A stretch of DNA of 54,804 bases from Saccharibacillus sp. CPCC 101409 (GCF_030518235.1 NZ_JAULSA010000022.1:1-54804), one strand, 5' to 3'; positions 24,935 through 33,785 are shown, counted from the first letter of the stretch. The notes: a model not told the origin generated them from the sequence alone. Made by a program: numbers and translations.

Positions 24935-25833
24935 ATATGAATTCCGTAACGCCGGAGCCGGCGGGCGGGGCGGACAACGCCGCCTGGACCGCCGGTCCGA
25001 TCGCGGGCGGGCGCTCCGGTTTCCGCCGGGCCGCGCGCATTCCGTCATTGGTGGCGGGAAGCTTGATGCTGCTGCTGATCGCCGCGCTGGCGCTGTTGAT
25101 TCCGTGGCTCAGCCCGTACGATCCGACGACGCAGGACCTGGCTTCGTTTCTCCAGGCGCCGTCGGGCAGCCACTGGCTGGGCACGGACCAGCTCGGACGC
25201 GATCTGCTCACCCGTTTGATTTACGCCGCGCGCACCGATCTTGCGATCATGGTGCTGGCGGAGATCGTTCCTTTTTGCACGGGGATTCTGCTCGGCATGC
25301 TGGCGGGCTATTACGGCGGCTGGATCAACACGGTCGTGTCGCTGCTGACGGATACGTTTATCGCGTTTCCGTTTTACCTGATCGTGATTATCGTCGCGTT
25401 TGCCAGCGGAGCGGGCGCGCAGGGCATCTATATCACCTTTATTCTGGTCGGTTGGATCGTGTTCGCGCGCGTCAGCCGGGGCTTGACGGCTTCGCTCCGG
25501 CAGCGGGAATGGGTGGCGTCGGCGCAGACGCTCGGGCTGCCGGGCTACCGGATTCTGCTGGGCCATCTGCTGCCGAACATCCTGCCGCAGGCGATCGTTG
25601 TGCTGATGACCGATATGGTCGGCGTGCTGGTCGCGATCGTGACGCTGGGCTATCTCGGCATCGGGATCGCGCCGCCGACGCCGGACTGGGGCACGATGAT
25701 CGCCGACGGGCAGTCGTTTATGACGACCGCCTGGTGGCTGTCCGCGGTTCCCGGCTTCGCCGTCGTGTATATGGGCATTGCGCTGTCGCTGCTGGGCGAC
25801 GGGCTGGCCGATCTGTGGAGGAGAACGTCATGA
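24931..25833 (+). CDS. ABC transporter permease, DppC type
   Basis: A 300-residue permease of the OppC/DppC type. After an N-terminal cytoplasmic tail come the first helix ('LMLLLIAALALLIPWLSPYDP'), 'HWLGTDQLGRDLLTRLIYAART' and the EAA loop 'SAQTLGLPGYRILLGHLLPNILPQAIV'. It is the second half of the transmembrane channel. Start and upstream stop overlap by 4 nt. Confidence 0.92.
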   Translation: MNMNSVTPEPAGGADNAAWTAGPIAGGRSGFRRAARIPSLVAGSLMLLLIAALALLIPWLSPYDPTTQDLASFLQAPSGSHWLGTDQLGRDLLTRLIYAARTDLAIMVLAEIVPFCTGILLGMLAGYYGGWINTVVSLLTDTFIAFPFYLIVIIVAFASGAGAQGIYITFILVGWIVFARVSRGLTASLRQREWVASAQTLGLPGYRILLGHLLPNILPQAIVVLMTDMVGVLVAIVTLGYLGIGIAPPTPDWGTMIADGQSFMTTAWWLSAVPGFAVVYMGIALSLLGDGLADLWRRTS

Positions 25834-26783
25834 ACAAGCGGCGGACGGATTTTTGGAAAAAAGAACACGAACGCGGACAAGAGGCGGACGAACGGAAGCG
25901 CGGCGAACGTGTCGGCGAATACCGCGGGGCGGCCGCGGGCGATCCCGCCGGGCGGCAAGCGGCGGACTCGGGCCGCGCCGCGCCGATTCTGGAGGTCGAC
26001 AATCTGTCGCTGGAGGCCGCCGATTCCGGCGCGCCGCTGGTCGACGGCGTTCGCTTCTCGCTGGGCCGCGGCGAAAGTCTCGGCCTGGTCGGCGAATCCG
26101 GTTCGGGCAAGTCGCTGACGCTGCGCGCGGTGCTCGGCCTGCTGCCTCCCGGCGTGCGCCGCGCGGGCGGCGAGATCCGGCAGTCGGGCCGCGCCGCGAT
26201 GGTGTTCCAGGACCCCAGGAGCGCGCTCGATCCGCTGTGCCCCGTCGTCAAGCAGGTGGCGGAAGTCGTGCGCTACCGGCAGAAAAAGAACCGCAAAGCC
26301 GCGCGCGCCGAAGCGCTGCATCTGCTGGATCAGCTCGGCCTGCCGGATTCGCTCGGCCAAGAAGACCGCTATCCGCATCAGCTTTCTGGCGGACAGTGCC
26401 AGCGGATCGTGATCGCGCTGGCGCTGGCGTGCCGGCCGGACGTGCTGCTGTGCGACGAGCCGACCACGGCGCTCGACGTCACGGTCCAGCGGCAGATCGT
26501 GGATCTGCTGAGCCGGCTTCAAGCAGAGCTGGGCTTTGCGCTCGTATTCGTTACGCACAATCTGGCGGTAGCCGCGGAGATGTGCTCGCGCATCGCGGTG
26601 ATGCAGCGGGGGCGGATCGTGGAAGAAGGGCCGGCGGAAGATGTGCTGACCCGGCCGCGCAATCCGTATACGCAGATGCTGGTCGACGCCGTGCTGCCGC
26701 TTCCGGCTTCGGCCGGCGAGTCCGGCGGCGCGTCTTCCGATCGGGAAAAGGAGGCGCGAGATGAGCACCAATTTATCGATTGA
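25830..26783 (+). CDS. ABC transporter ATP-binding protein, DppD type
   Basis: A 317-residue ATPase subunit. Walker A is GESGSGKS, the Q-loop is in 'MVFQDPRSALDPL', the signature 'LSGGQCQR' and Walker B 'VLLCDEPTTALD'. The switch position is 'VTHN', where an Asn follows the His as in this subfamily. An unusual charged, low-complexity N-terminal extension of about 55 residues precedes the core and is not part of the ATPase fold. The start overlaps the permease stop by 4 nt. Confidence 0.9.
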   Translation: MNKRRTDFWKKEHERGQEADERKRGERVGEYRGAAAGDPAGRQAADSGRAAPILEVDNLSLEAADSGAPLVDGVRFSLGRGESLGLVGESGSGKSLTLRAVLGLLPPGVRRAGGEIRQSGRAAMVFQDPRSALDPLCPVVKQVAEVVRYRQKKNRKAARAEALHLLDQLGLPDSLGQEDRYPHQLSGGQCQRIVIALALACRPDVLLCDEPTTALDVTVQRQIVDLLSRLQAELGFALVFVTHNLAVAAEMCSRIAVMQRGRIVEEGPAEDVLTRPRNPYTQMLVDAVLPLPASAGESGGASSDREKEARDEHQFID

Positions 26784-27525
26784 GAACCTGACGGTGCGCT
26801 ACGGCGGCTTTACGGCGCTCGGCGGGGTGAGCCTGGAAGTGCCCGCGGGCTCGACGCTCGGCCTGGTCGGCGAATCCGGCTCGGGCAAGTCGACGTTGGC
26901 CCGCACCGTCGCCGGGCTGATCGTCCCGGACGCAGGCGTGCTTGCGCTCGGCGGACAGCCGCTTGCGGCGCGCCGAACGCGCGCCCAGCGCAAACAGATC
27001 CAGATGGTGTTCCAGAACCCGGACGCTTCGCTGAATCCGCGGCATTCCGTGCGGCGCATCCTGTCCGAAGCGCTGAGGTTCCATCGCGTCACGACGGACC
27101 GGGCGTCGACCGAACGGCGCTGCCGCGAACTGCTGGAGCTGGTGCGGCTGGACGGAGGCGCGCTGGACCGGTATCCGCGCGAATTCTCCGGCGGCCAGCG
27201 GCAGCGGATCGCCATCGCCCGCGCGCTCAGCGTGGAGCCGGAGCTGCTGATCGCCGACGAGCCGACCAGCGCGCTCGACGTATCGGTGCAGCGCAGCGTG
27301 CTCGACCTGCTGGGGAATATCAAAGCCCAACTGAACCTGACCGTGCTGTTTATCTCGCACGATCTGGGCGTGATTCACGCGGTCAGCGATACGGTCGCCG
27401 TGATGCGGCAGGGCGTGCTGGTCGAAACGAAGCCGAACGGCGAGTTCTTCGCCGGACCGGATACGGCTTACGGCCGCGAACTGCTGGCCGCCGTGCCGAG
27501 GATGCCGGCGGCCGCGCCGAATTGA
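26761..27525 (+). CDS. ABC transporter ATP-binding protein, DppF type
   Basis: A 254-residue second ATPase subunit. Walker A GESGSGKST, 'MVFQNPDASLNPRHSV', signature 'FSGGQRQR', Walker B 'LLIADEPTSALD' and 'ISHDLG'. It overlaps the previous gene by 23 nt and completes the five-component transporter. At 254 residues it is shorter than most DppF proteins and lacks the long C-terminal Cys-containing extension. Confidence 0.9.
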   Translation: MSTNLSIENLTVRYGGFTALGGVSLEVPAGSTLGLVGESGSGKSTLARTVAGLIVPDAGVLALGGQPLAARRTRAQRKQIQMVFQNPDASLNPRHSVRRILSEALRFHRVTTDRASTERRCRELLELVRLDGGALDRYPREFSGGQRQRIAIARALSVEPELLIADEPTSALDVSVQRSVLDLLGNIKAQLNLTVLFISHDLGVIHAVSDTVAVMRQGVLVETKPNGEFFAGPDTAYGRELLAAVPRMPAAAPN

Positions 27526-27589
27526 GCGCGGAGCTGACGGGAGCGAAGCGCAGGCGAGCAGGGTCAAGTAAGACCTAGCCGAGTCAAGC

Positions 27590-27800
27590 CAAGCAGGGCG
27601 AGAGAGTGCAAAGCAAGGCAAGGCAGGAAAAGGCAGGACAAGTCAAAGCAAGCTACGATAAGACAGAAAAAAACAGAACAGATATAGAACGGAATAGAAT
27701 AGAACAAAACAGGCTAGGATAAAGCAAAGTAGGCCAGAGCAGGACAAAGCAATACAAAGCAATACAAAGCAATACAAAGCAATACAAAGCAAAATACGGC
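27590..27800. repeat. purine-rich, T-poor low-complexity tract with AATACAAAGC tandem repeats
   Basis: The plus strand here is dominated by A, G and C with few T, built from loose GCAAGGCA/GACAAAGC-like words. It includes four exact AATACAAAGC decamers at 27751-27790. I see no gene in it. It lies between the transporter genes and the aminotransferase gene and could influence read-through or mRNA stability. Confidence 0.75.
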
Positions 27801-27870
27801 AGGACAAAACCAGGGTTAAAAAGCTGGATCGCCAAGCGCCTGAACTGCTGGTTGGGCTTGGCTAAGGTGG

Positions 27871-28061
27871 AAATGTTGACTTTTTGATCATTTTTTGGCC
27901 CGAACCGAGCCGGAAATCAAGAAAAGTGAGCATTTAGTCAGCATTTTTCAACATTGGACGACTAAAATGCAGCGAACGAGGAAAAATTCGCACATTTGGT
28001 CAGCATTTTTATCAAGCCGCATCGATTTGGACAAAAATGTGATCGTTAGGTCAGCATTTTG
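27871..28061. repeat. four-hairpin intergenic element, type C
   Basis: Four imperfect A/T-armed palindromes of 23-30 bp lie at 27871-27893, 27921-27949, 27982-28010 and 28032-28061. Their left edges are 50, 61-62 and 50 bp apart. Three share the right-arm word GTCAGCATTTT. No coding sequence is credible. The spacing is almost that of the two elements at 36498-36817 and 41781-42065, although the sequence is different. Confidence 0.7.
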
Positions 28062-28150
28062 GAGTATGGAACGAGAAAGCAGCGAAATCGATGCAGCGCC
28101 GGTCCGGTTTCTCGCATCTCGCAGCACGATGGAATACTCGCCGCACGACA

Positions 28151-28206
28151 GAACGATAGAACGATAGAACGATAGAACGATAGAACGATAGAACGACAGA
28201 ACAATA
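28151..28206 (+). repeat. GAACGATA octamer tandem repeat before aminotransferase gene
   Basis: Five exact GAACGATA units (28151-28190) are followed by GAACGACA and GAACAATA. They end about 6 bp before the ribosome site of the gene at 28225. Unit-number change by slippage would alter the leader length. Confidence 0.85.
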
Positions 28207-28224
28207 GAAGAACGGAGGAAACCC

Positions 28225-29286
28225 ATGAACACTGTACAATCCGGCTTTGTGCCGCTGACGCGCGCCGAATACGATACGCTGACGAAGCTGCTCGGGGAGC
28301 TGCTGCAAACGCAGCATGCGCCGGTGATTATACCGGGCGAAGCAATTATCGGAATCGAAGCGATTGCGGCGGGGATTGCCGCGCCGGGCAGACGCTTCTT
28401 GAATATTGTGACGGGTCCTTACGGAACGCTGTTCGGCGAATGGCTGGAGCGCGGAGGCGCCGAGGTCGTCGAGCTGCGCGTCCCGTTCGACGAAGTGGTG
28501 ACCGCCGAAGCAGTGGAAGCGGCGATTGCAAGCTCGCAGCCGCAGGCGATCTCGTTTGTGCACGCCGAGGTCGTAACGGGCGGTTCCAATCCGGCAAAAT
28601 CCATACTGGAACTGGCTCGCCGGCACGAGCTGATCAGCGTGATCGATTCCGTATCGGCGGTCGGCGGCGAGGAGCTGCCGATCGACGCATGGGGCGCGGA
28701 CCTGGTCGCGATCGGCGCGCAGAAAGCGCTCGGCGGACCCAACGGCGTCAGCGCCGTATCGGTCTCGCCGCGCGGCTGGGCGTATATCGAATCGAATGCG
28801 CGCGCGCCGCGCAATTCGATTCTGTCGCTGCTCGACCTGCGCCCTCCGGGCGAAGGTCAAGCATTCCGCGTGCCGCCGAGCATTCCGACGCTCGAAGCCC
28901 GCGCTTTGATCGCGGCGCTGGCCGATACGGAAGCGGAAGGATTGGATCGGGTGATTCGCCGGCACGAGCTTGCGGCGGAATCGGCGGCTGCCGGACTGCA
29001 AGCCCTGGGGCTTGAAGGCTGGCAGCGGGACGCGTCGCGGCGTTCCACCTTGACGACGACCGTACGGATCGGCGGGGAAGACCGGCTGCGGATCGGGCAG
29101 CCTGTCGGCATCGTGGCGCCCGGAGACGGCGAGCTGCGCGGACGGCTGCTGCGCATCAATCATTTCGGCGCGAATGCTTCGCAGGAAAGCGTGGAGAAAG
29201 CGGTCCGGACGCTGGCCGGACTGCTGGAAACGGACGAAGCGGCGGCGCTTGCCGCCGTGCGAAGCGTATGGGAGGCCGCGCGATGA
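28225..29286 (+). CDS. class V pyridoxal-phosphate aminotransferase
   Basis: A 353-residue PLP enzyme of the alanine-glyoxylate / serine-pyruvate aminotransferase group. Asp141 in 'VIDSVSAVGG' contacts the pyridine nitrogen and Lys167 in 'AIGAQKALGGPNG' is the expected Schiff-base lysine. 'TGPYGTLFGEWLERGGAEVVEL' and 'LRINHFGANAS' are also typical. The amino donor is unknown. Its stop overlaps the start of the amidohydrolase by 4 nt, so both probably act in one pathway on a solute imported by the upstream transporter. RBS GGAGGAAA. Confidence 0.88.
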   Translation: MNTVQSGFVPLTRAEYDTLTKLLGELLQTQHAPVIIPGEAIIGIEAIAAGIAAPGRRFLNIVTGPYGTLFGEWLERGGAEVVELRVPFDEVVTAEAVEAAIASSQPQAISFVHAEVVTGGSNPAKSILELARRHELISVIDSVSAVGGEELPIDAWGADLVAIGAQKALGGPNGVSAVSVSPRGWAYIESNARAPRNSILSLLDLRPPGEGQAFRVPPSIPTLEARALIAALADTEAEGLDRVIRRHELAAESAAAGLQALGLEGWQRDASRRSTLTTTVRIGGEDRLRIGQPVGIVAPGDGELRGRLLRINHFGANASQESVEKAVRTLAGLLETDEAAALAAVRSVWEAAR

Positions 29287-30527
29287 TCCTCGCAAAGCCG
29301 GAACGCAAAAGCTTCAAAGGGATCGCGATCGCGGGTATCCCGGATAAGCGGTTCGATGTGGAGATCCGGAGCGGCCGATTCGTGTCGGTTCGGGAAGCGG
29401 ATGCAGCCGCCGCGGCCGGGGCGGCTGCACAGGCCGGAGCAGCCACGCAGGCCGGAGCAGCCGCGCAGGGTGAAGAAGCCGAGTCGGCCGGATCTTCCGA
29501 TCCGGCCGCGGAGATCGTGGACGGCTCCGAGCTGTGGATAACGCCCGGTCTGATCGACCTGCATACGCATATGGCATGGACGGATTTCGACCATGCCGAT
29601 CAGGACAAGCGCGACCCGGCCGAAGTCGAAGCGATGCAGGCGCGGGCTTTCGAAGCGACGCTGCGCACCGGCGTCACGACCGTGCGGGACGCGGGCGGTT
29701 TGACGCCGGCCGCGGCGGCGCATCTGGTCCGGGAGTATCGTCAGCCGCTGCGGATCGACAACGGCAGCCATATGTTCGGCGCGGCCGACGCGCGGGGCGC
29801 CGATTATCTGAAGCGCAAAGCGGACGAAGTATTCGCTTCCGGCGCCAACTGGATCAAGATCATGGCGACGGGCGGGCTCGGCGCGCCGACGGAGAGCGTA
29901 ACCGATCCCGTCTTCACCGAAGACGAATTCGCTTTCCTGGTTCGCTATGCGCACGAGAACGGACGCAAAGTATTCGTCCACGCCTGGGGCGGCGCCGCCA
30001 TCGACTGGTCCGCCCGCGCGGGCGTGCAGTCGATCGAACACGGCATGTTCCTGACCGCCGATCAGGCGGCTCGCCTGGCCGAAGCGAATGTCGCGTTTGT
30101 GCCGACGGCCTCGATCTACCGGATCGCCGCCGATCCGCAGGGTGTGCTGGGCCTGCCGCCCGTGATCCGCGACCGGGCCGCCCGGGCGGTGGAAGCCCAT
30201 GCGAACGCGGTCGCTTACGCCAAGCGCGCCGGTGTGCGTATCGGCTTCGGCACGGATTATGCCACGCCGCATCTGCACGGACGCAATTTGCAGGAGCTGT
30301 ATACGCTTCTGGACTACGGCCTGAATCGCGAAGAAGCCTGGATCGCGGCCACCTCGGACGCGGCCCGCATTCTCGGCCGATCCGGCGAGCTGGGCTCTAT
30401 CGCTGAAGGCTATCTGTCCGACGCCGTAATCTTCGGCTCGGACCCGTATGCGGCGCGCAGCGAAGCGGAGCTGCGCGGCAGCATCGCGGCGGTGATTACC
30501 GGCACGGACGAGTCCGAATTGGCTTAG
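29283..30527 (+). CDS. metal-dependent amidohydrolase (imidazolonepropionase/prolidase-like)
   Basis: A 414-residue amidohydrolase-superfamily enzyme. Metal ligands appear as His94 and His96 ('DLHTHMAW'), Lys192 ('NWIKIMATGG', probably carboxylated), His233 ('VFVHAWGG'), His253 ('IEHGM') and Asp325 ('GFGTDYATPH'). Related proteins cleave Xaa-Pro or other dipeptides or cyclic amides. An Ala/Gly/Gln-rich insertion at residues 41-77 is unusual. The ATG at 29283 overlaps the aminotransferase stop. Context suggests breakdown of an imported peptide-like compound. Confidence 0.88.
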   Translation: MILAKPERKSFKGIAIAGIPDKRFDVEIRSGRFVSVREADAAAAAGAAAQAGAATQAGAAAQGEEAESAGSSDPAAEIVDGSELWITPGLIDLHTHMAWTDFDHADQDKRDPAEVEAMQARAFEATLRTGVTTVRDAGGLTPAAAAHLVREYRQPLRIDNGSHMFGAADARGADYLKRKADEVFASGANWIKIMATGGLGAPTESVTDPVFTEDEFAFLVRYAHENGRKVFVHAWGGAAIDWSARAGVQSIEHGMFLTADQAARLAEANVAFVPTASIYRIAADPQGVLGLPPVIRDRAARAVEAHANAVAYAKRAGVRIGFGTDYATPHLHGRNLQELYTLLDYGLNREEAWIAATSDAARILGRSGELGSIAEGYLSDAVIFGSDPYAARSEAELRGSIAAVITGTDESELA

Positions 30528-30557
30528 AGAAGAAAGTGACGGCTCGACAGAGCGTAA

Positions 30558-30586
30558 GGAAGCGGCGAATCAGCCGCTTCCTTTTT
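30558..30586 (+). terminator. terminator of aminotransferase-amidohydrolase operon
   Basis: Stem GGAAGCGGC-GAATCA-GCCGCTTCC followed by TTTTT. Confidence 0.85.
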
Positions 30587-30677
30587 GCTTCGTCCGGGTC
30601 TAAACGTGTATCATAAAGCCAAAACGAACTGTGCTTAAACGGGGAGCGCGGATTGAAGAAGAGGAGGACCAAACAAA

Positions 30678-32069
30678 ATGACGCAGCAAAAGAAGCTTCA
30701 ACAAGCGGTTTCCGCTTTGGACAAGCAGGAGCTGATCGGGATCGTCCTGCAGGCGGCGGAACGGGACGAAGTGCTGGCGCAGCGCCTGCTGATGCAGGAT
30801 AGCAAGAAGAGTCGCGGCCAAAAGAATCCTAAGCGGCAGTCCGAAGAATACCGCAAGCTGATCAAGGCGATTGCCAAACGCTGTGGAGATCGACACGGTT
30901 TTATTACTGTGCGCGATACTCGGCAGTTTGCGGAAGAAGTCGCAGCGATTCTGGACGCCAATACCGAGGACGAAGATCTTTTTCTTGAGCTTGAGCTTGC
31001 GATCACCGTTCTGGAAGAAGCGATACGGTCGTTCGATTACGCGGACGATTCCAATGGGGATATCGGTTACGTGGTTGACGAAGCCCTGTCGAAAATAGGC
31101 TGGATTACGAAGAACGCCGAGCTTGAAGAAAGCGATATGCGTGAGCGGTTATTCGAACGGCTGCTTGAATTGAGCCGAAGCGATATATTCGAAGAATGGA
31201 GCGATTGGCGTCTGGTCGTTTTGCGGTGCTGTGAAGACTTCGCGGGCTTGAAAGGTCCGAGAAAGCGGCTGATAGCCGAGATCGAAAAATCGATCGCCCG
31301 GGTCAAACAGGAAGGACGCGATTACAGCGGTTATGAAGTGGAGTCTTTAAACGGCATGCTGCTGAAGCTGATCGAGGAATACGGAGAAGCAGAGGAGGCG
31401 CAGCGTTTTCTGGAATCCCGGCTGGAACTCCCTTCTTTTCGACAGGCTCAGATCGATCGGAAAATGCAGGAGGGAGACGCCAAGGAGGCGCTGCGGCTGG
31501 CCGAAGAAGGCGAACGCCTGGATCGAAAGCTGCCGGGATTGGTGACGCAGTGGAAAAAAGCCCGCTATGCCGCTTACAAAAAACTCAATCGCAAAGCCGA
31601 CTGTTTGCAGTTGGCCGAAGAACTGCTGCTTGACGGCGAGTACGAGTATTATGCCGAGTTGGAAGAATGGGGCGAAACGGATAAAGCGGAGCTGTACGAA
31701 CACGTTAAAAGCAAACTGAAAGAAATGGACAGCTGGCGCATGGGAGATCTGTATGAACGGCTCATCGAGGATCATCGGGATCTTCCGGCCCAACTGGAGT
31801 ACGTTCAGGCCAATCCCGAGCGTATCGAAGATTATATCGGCGTTCTGCTAAGCGCTTACCGGGATGAAGTCCATACGATCTTCAAAAATCATATTGTACA
31901 AAAGGCGTCGGAAGCTTCCAATCGCAAAAAGTACTGGGTCGTCTGCCGGATGATCGAGCGGTATGCGAAAACGGCGGGACGTGAAAGCCGGGATGAACTG
32001 GTCGGCCTGCTGACCGAACGTTATGCGAGCCGTCCGGCGATGATGGATGAATTAAGCCGCATACGATAA
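30678..32069 (+). CDS. helical-repeat protein of unknown function
   Basis: A 463-residue, strongly charged, almost wholly alpha-helical protein without signal peptide. Helix pairs such as 'DAKEALRLAEEGERLDRKLPGLVTQWKKARYAAYKKL' and 'RKADCLQLAEELLLDGEYEYYAELEEWG' resemble the TPR-like regions often found beside SWIM zinc fingers, but no zinc finger is present. The N-terminal part ('VSALDKQELIGIVLQAAERDEVLAQRLL') also recurs in such proteins. Function unknown. Monocistronic, ended by a strong terminator. Confidence 0.75.
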   Translation: MTQQKKLQQAVSALDKQELIGIVLQAAERDEVLAQRLLMQDSKKSRGQKNPKRQSEEYRKLIKAIAKRCGDRHGFITVRDTRQFAEEVAAILDANTEDEDLFLELELAITVLEEAIRSFDYADDSNGDIGYVVDEALSKIGWITKNAELEESDMRERLFERLLELSRSDIFEEWSDWRLVVLRCCEDFAGLKGPRKRLIAEIEKSIARVKQEGRDYSGYEVESLNGMLLKLIEEYGEAEEAQRFLESRLELPSFRQAQIDRKMQEGDAKEALRLAEEGERLDRKLPGLVTQWKKARYAAYKKLNRKADCLQLAEELLLDGEYEYYAELEEWGETDKAELYEHVKSKLKEMDSWRMGDLYERLIEDHRDLPAQLEYVQANPERIEDYIGVLLSAYRDEVHTIFKNHIVQKASEASNRKKYWVVCRMIERYAKTAGRESRDELVGLLTERYASRPAMMDELSRIR

Positions 32070-32102
32070 TCTGTGCTTCGATTAAGCGGCCGAACAGCAG
32101 CA

Positions 32103-32141
32103 AAAACCCCGGTCTCCCGTGAGAGGGAGCCGGGGTTTTGT
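32103..32141. terminator. bidirectional terminator between convergent genes
   Basis: AAAACCCCGG(t)CTCCC-GTGAGA-GGGAG-CCGGGGTTTT, with T-runs in both directions. It serves the helical-repeat gene and the facing flavoprotein gene. Confidence 0.88.
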
Positions 32142-32195
32142 TTATCCAGTCTTTTAACGTTCATCGCTTACCGATTACCTGCCGCACGATGCCGC

Positions 32196-33785
32196 TTACT
32201 GATTCGCTTTGGCGAACTCCGACGCTTTCACGCCGGCTTCGCGGCCGAAGATGACGATCTCGGCCACGGAGTTGCCGCCGATGCGGTTCTGGCCGTGCAG
32301 CCCGCCGGTGACTTCGCCCGCGGCGAACAGTCCCGGAATGGCTTTGCCGTCTTTGGTTACGACTTCGGTGTCGGTGTTGATCTTGACGCCGCCCATCGTG
32401 TAGTGGATTCCCGGGCCGATCTTGATCGCGTAGTACGGACCGGCCGACAGATCGTTGTCCATGCCGGTTTCGCGGTTGAAATCGGCGTCCTTTTTATTCT
32501 TCACGGCTTCGTTCCACGCACCCAGCGTCGTTTGCAGCTGCTCGGCCGGAAGATTCATTTCGTCGGCGAGCGCTTCGATGGAGTCGCCCGTTTTCACAAA
32601 GCCCATTTTCTCGTACTGCTCGACCGCTTTGGCGCGCGATTTCACGCCGGAATCGAAAATGAGGTAAGCGGCGCGGCCGTCCAGCTTGGTGATCGCCGCC
32701 GTTACGTTGTCGCGGGTGTCCATTTCGTTGACGAACCGCTGTCCGTCGGCGTTGACCAGGATCGCGCCTTCGCCGCGCACCGCTTCGCCGATCAGGTACG
32801 AATTTTCCTGCTGGACGGTCGGGTGGACTTGGATCTGATCCATATCGACCGTCGTGCCGCCGAGCGCTTCGATCATTTTGATGCCGTCGCCGGTGCTGCC
32901 TTCCTGGTTGGTCGTTACGTAGCCGTCGAGGTCCGGACGAACTTCCTTGATCATTTCTTTGTTCGCGCCGAAGCCGCCGGTCGCCACGATCACCGCTTTG
33001 GCGGAGATATTCTTGTCGTCGGTGCCGTTAAAAGTAACTTTTACACCGCTGACCGTATCGTTCTCCTGCGTAATTTCTTTAACATTGGCGTTCACGAACA
33101 GCGGAATCTCCTGCTCCTGCACATTTTTCACCAGGCCGGCGACCAGGTACTGGCCGACCGCCGATCCGTCCGTCGGACGGTGCGTGCGTTTCTCGCTCAT
33201 GCCGCCGGTAATGGTCAGGTTGTCGAGCGTGATGCCGTGAGCGTCCAGCCAGTCGATCGCGCCCGCCGAATTGTCGACGAAGTAGCGCAGCATTTCTTTA
33301 TCGTTGGTGTCGTGTCCGCCTTTGAGCGTTTCTTCGTAGAACTTGTCGTTGCTGTCTTCGATGCCCTGTTCTTTCTGGAATTTCGTTTCCGAAGCGTTCA
33401 TGCCCGAAGACGATTTGAGCGTGTTGCCTCCGGCTGTCGGCATTTTCTCGAAAATGACCGGGTTCATGCCCGCCGCTTTGGCTTCGAGCGCCGCCGTCAT
33501 GCCCGCGCCGCCGCCGCCGATCACGATAATGTCGTACTGGTCCTGAAGCTGGTCGAGCGGCGTGTAGCTGATCTCCGAGGCGCCCGAAGTCGCTTCGGTT
33601 TCTTCTTTGTCCGTATCGGTGCTTGCCTGGGCGTCTTTGTCCGTGCCTGCGGCCGTTTCCGTTTGTTCCGCCGCGCTTTCCGTGTTTGCCGTTTTGGACG
33701 TGCTTGCGTTCCCGCAGCCTGCGATCACCAGCACGGCCGACAGCGCGAGCATCAGCAGCACGATCCATGTTTTGTTGCGTTTCAT
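32196..33785 (-). CDS. exported flavoprotein lipoprotein, fumarate-reductase/flavocytochrome c-like
   Basis: A 529-residue FAD-dependent oxidoreductase on the outer face of the membrane. The signal peptide ends at lipobox 'VIAGC' (Cys24), followed by a Thr/Ala/Asp-rich tether. The FAD-binding motif is 'DIIVIGGGGAGMTAALEAKAAGM'. 'STGDGIKMIEALGG', 'GEAVRGEGAILVNADGQRFVNE', 'YTMGGVKINTDTEV' and 'GGLHGQNRIGGNSVAEIVIFGREAG' follow the fumarate/urocanate reductase family. Neither haem CxxCH motifs nor an FMN-binding domain are present, so its electron donor is not encoded in the same chain. Monocistronic. Confidence 0.9.
   Translation of the reverse strand: MKRNKTWIVLLMLALSAVLVIAGCGNASTSKTANTESAAEQTETAAGTDKDAQASTDTDKEETEATSGASEISYTPLDQLQDQYDIIVIGGGGAGMTAALEAKAAGMNPVIFEKMPTAGGNTLKSSSGMNASETKFQKEQGIEDSNDKFYEETLKGGHDTNDKEMLRYFVDNSAGAIDWLDAHGITLDNLTITGGMSEKRTHRPTDGSAVGQYLVAGLVKNVQEQEIPLFVNANVKEITQENDTVSGVKVTFNGTDDKNISAKAVIVATGGFGANKEMIKEVRPDLDGYVTTNQEGSTGDGIKMIEALGGTTVDMDQIQVHPTVQQENSYLIGEAVRGEGAILVNADGQRFVNEMDTRDNVTAAITKLDGRAAYLIFDSGVKSRAKAVEQYEKMGFVKTGDSIEALADEMNLPAEQLQTTLGAWNEAVKNKKDADFNRETGMDNDLSAGPYYAIKIGPGIHYTMGGVKINTDTEVVTKDGKAIPGLFAAGEVTGGLHGQNRIGGNSVAEIVIFGREAGVKASEFAKANQ

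Noticed and set aside
27653..27835. 60-residue hydrophobic minus-strand frame opposite the purine-rich tract
   Set aside because: It is the translation of the T/C-rich repeat complement; no ribosome site, repeat-derived composition, no start context.
27895..28232. Small frames on both strands inside the type C hairpin element
   Set aside because: They cross the palindromes, lack ribosome sites and show no protein-like composition.
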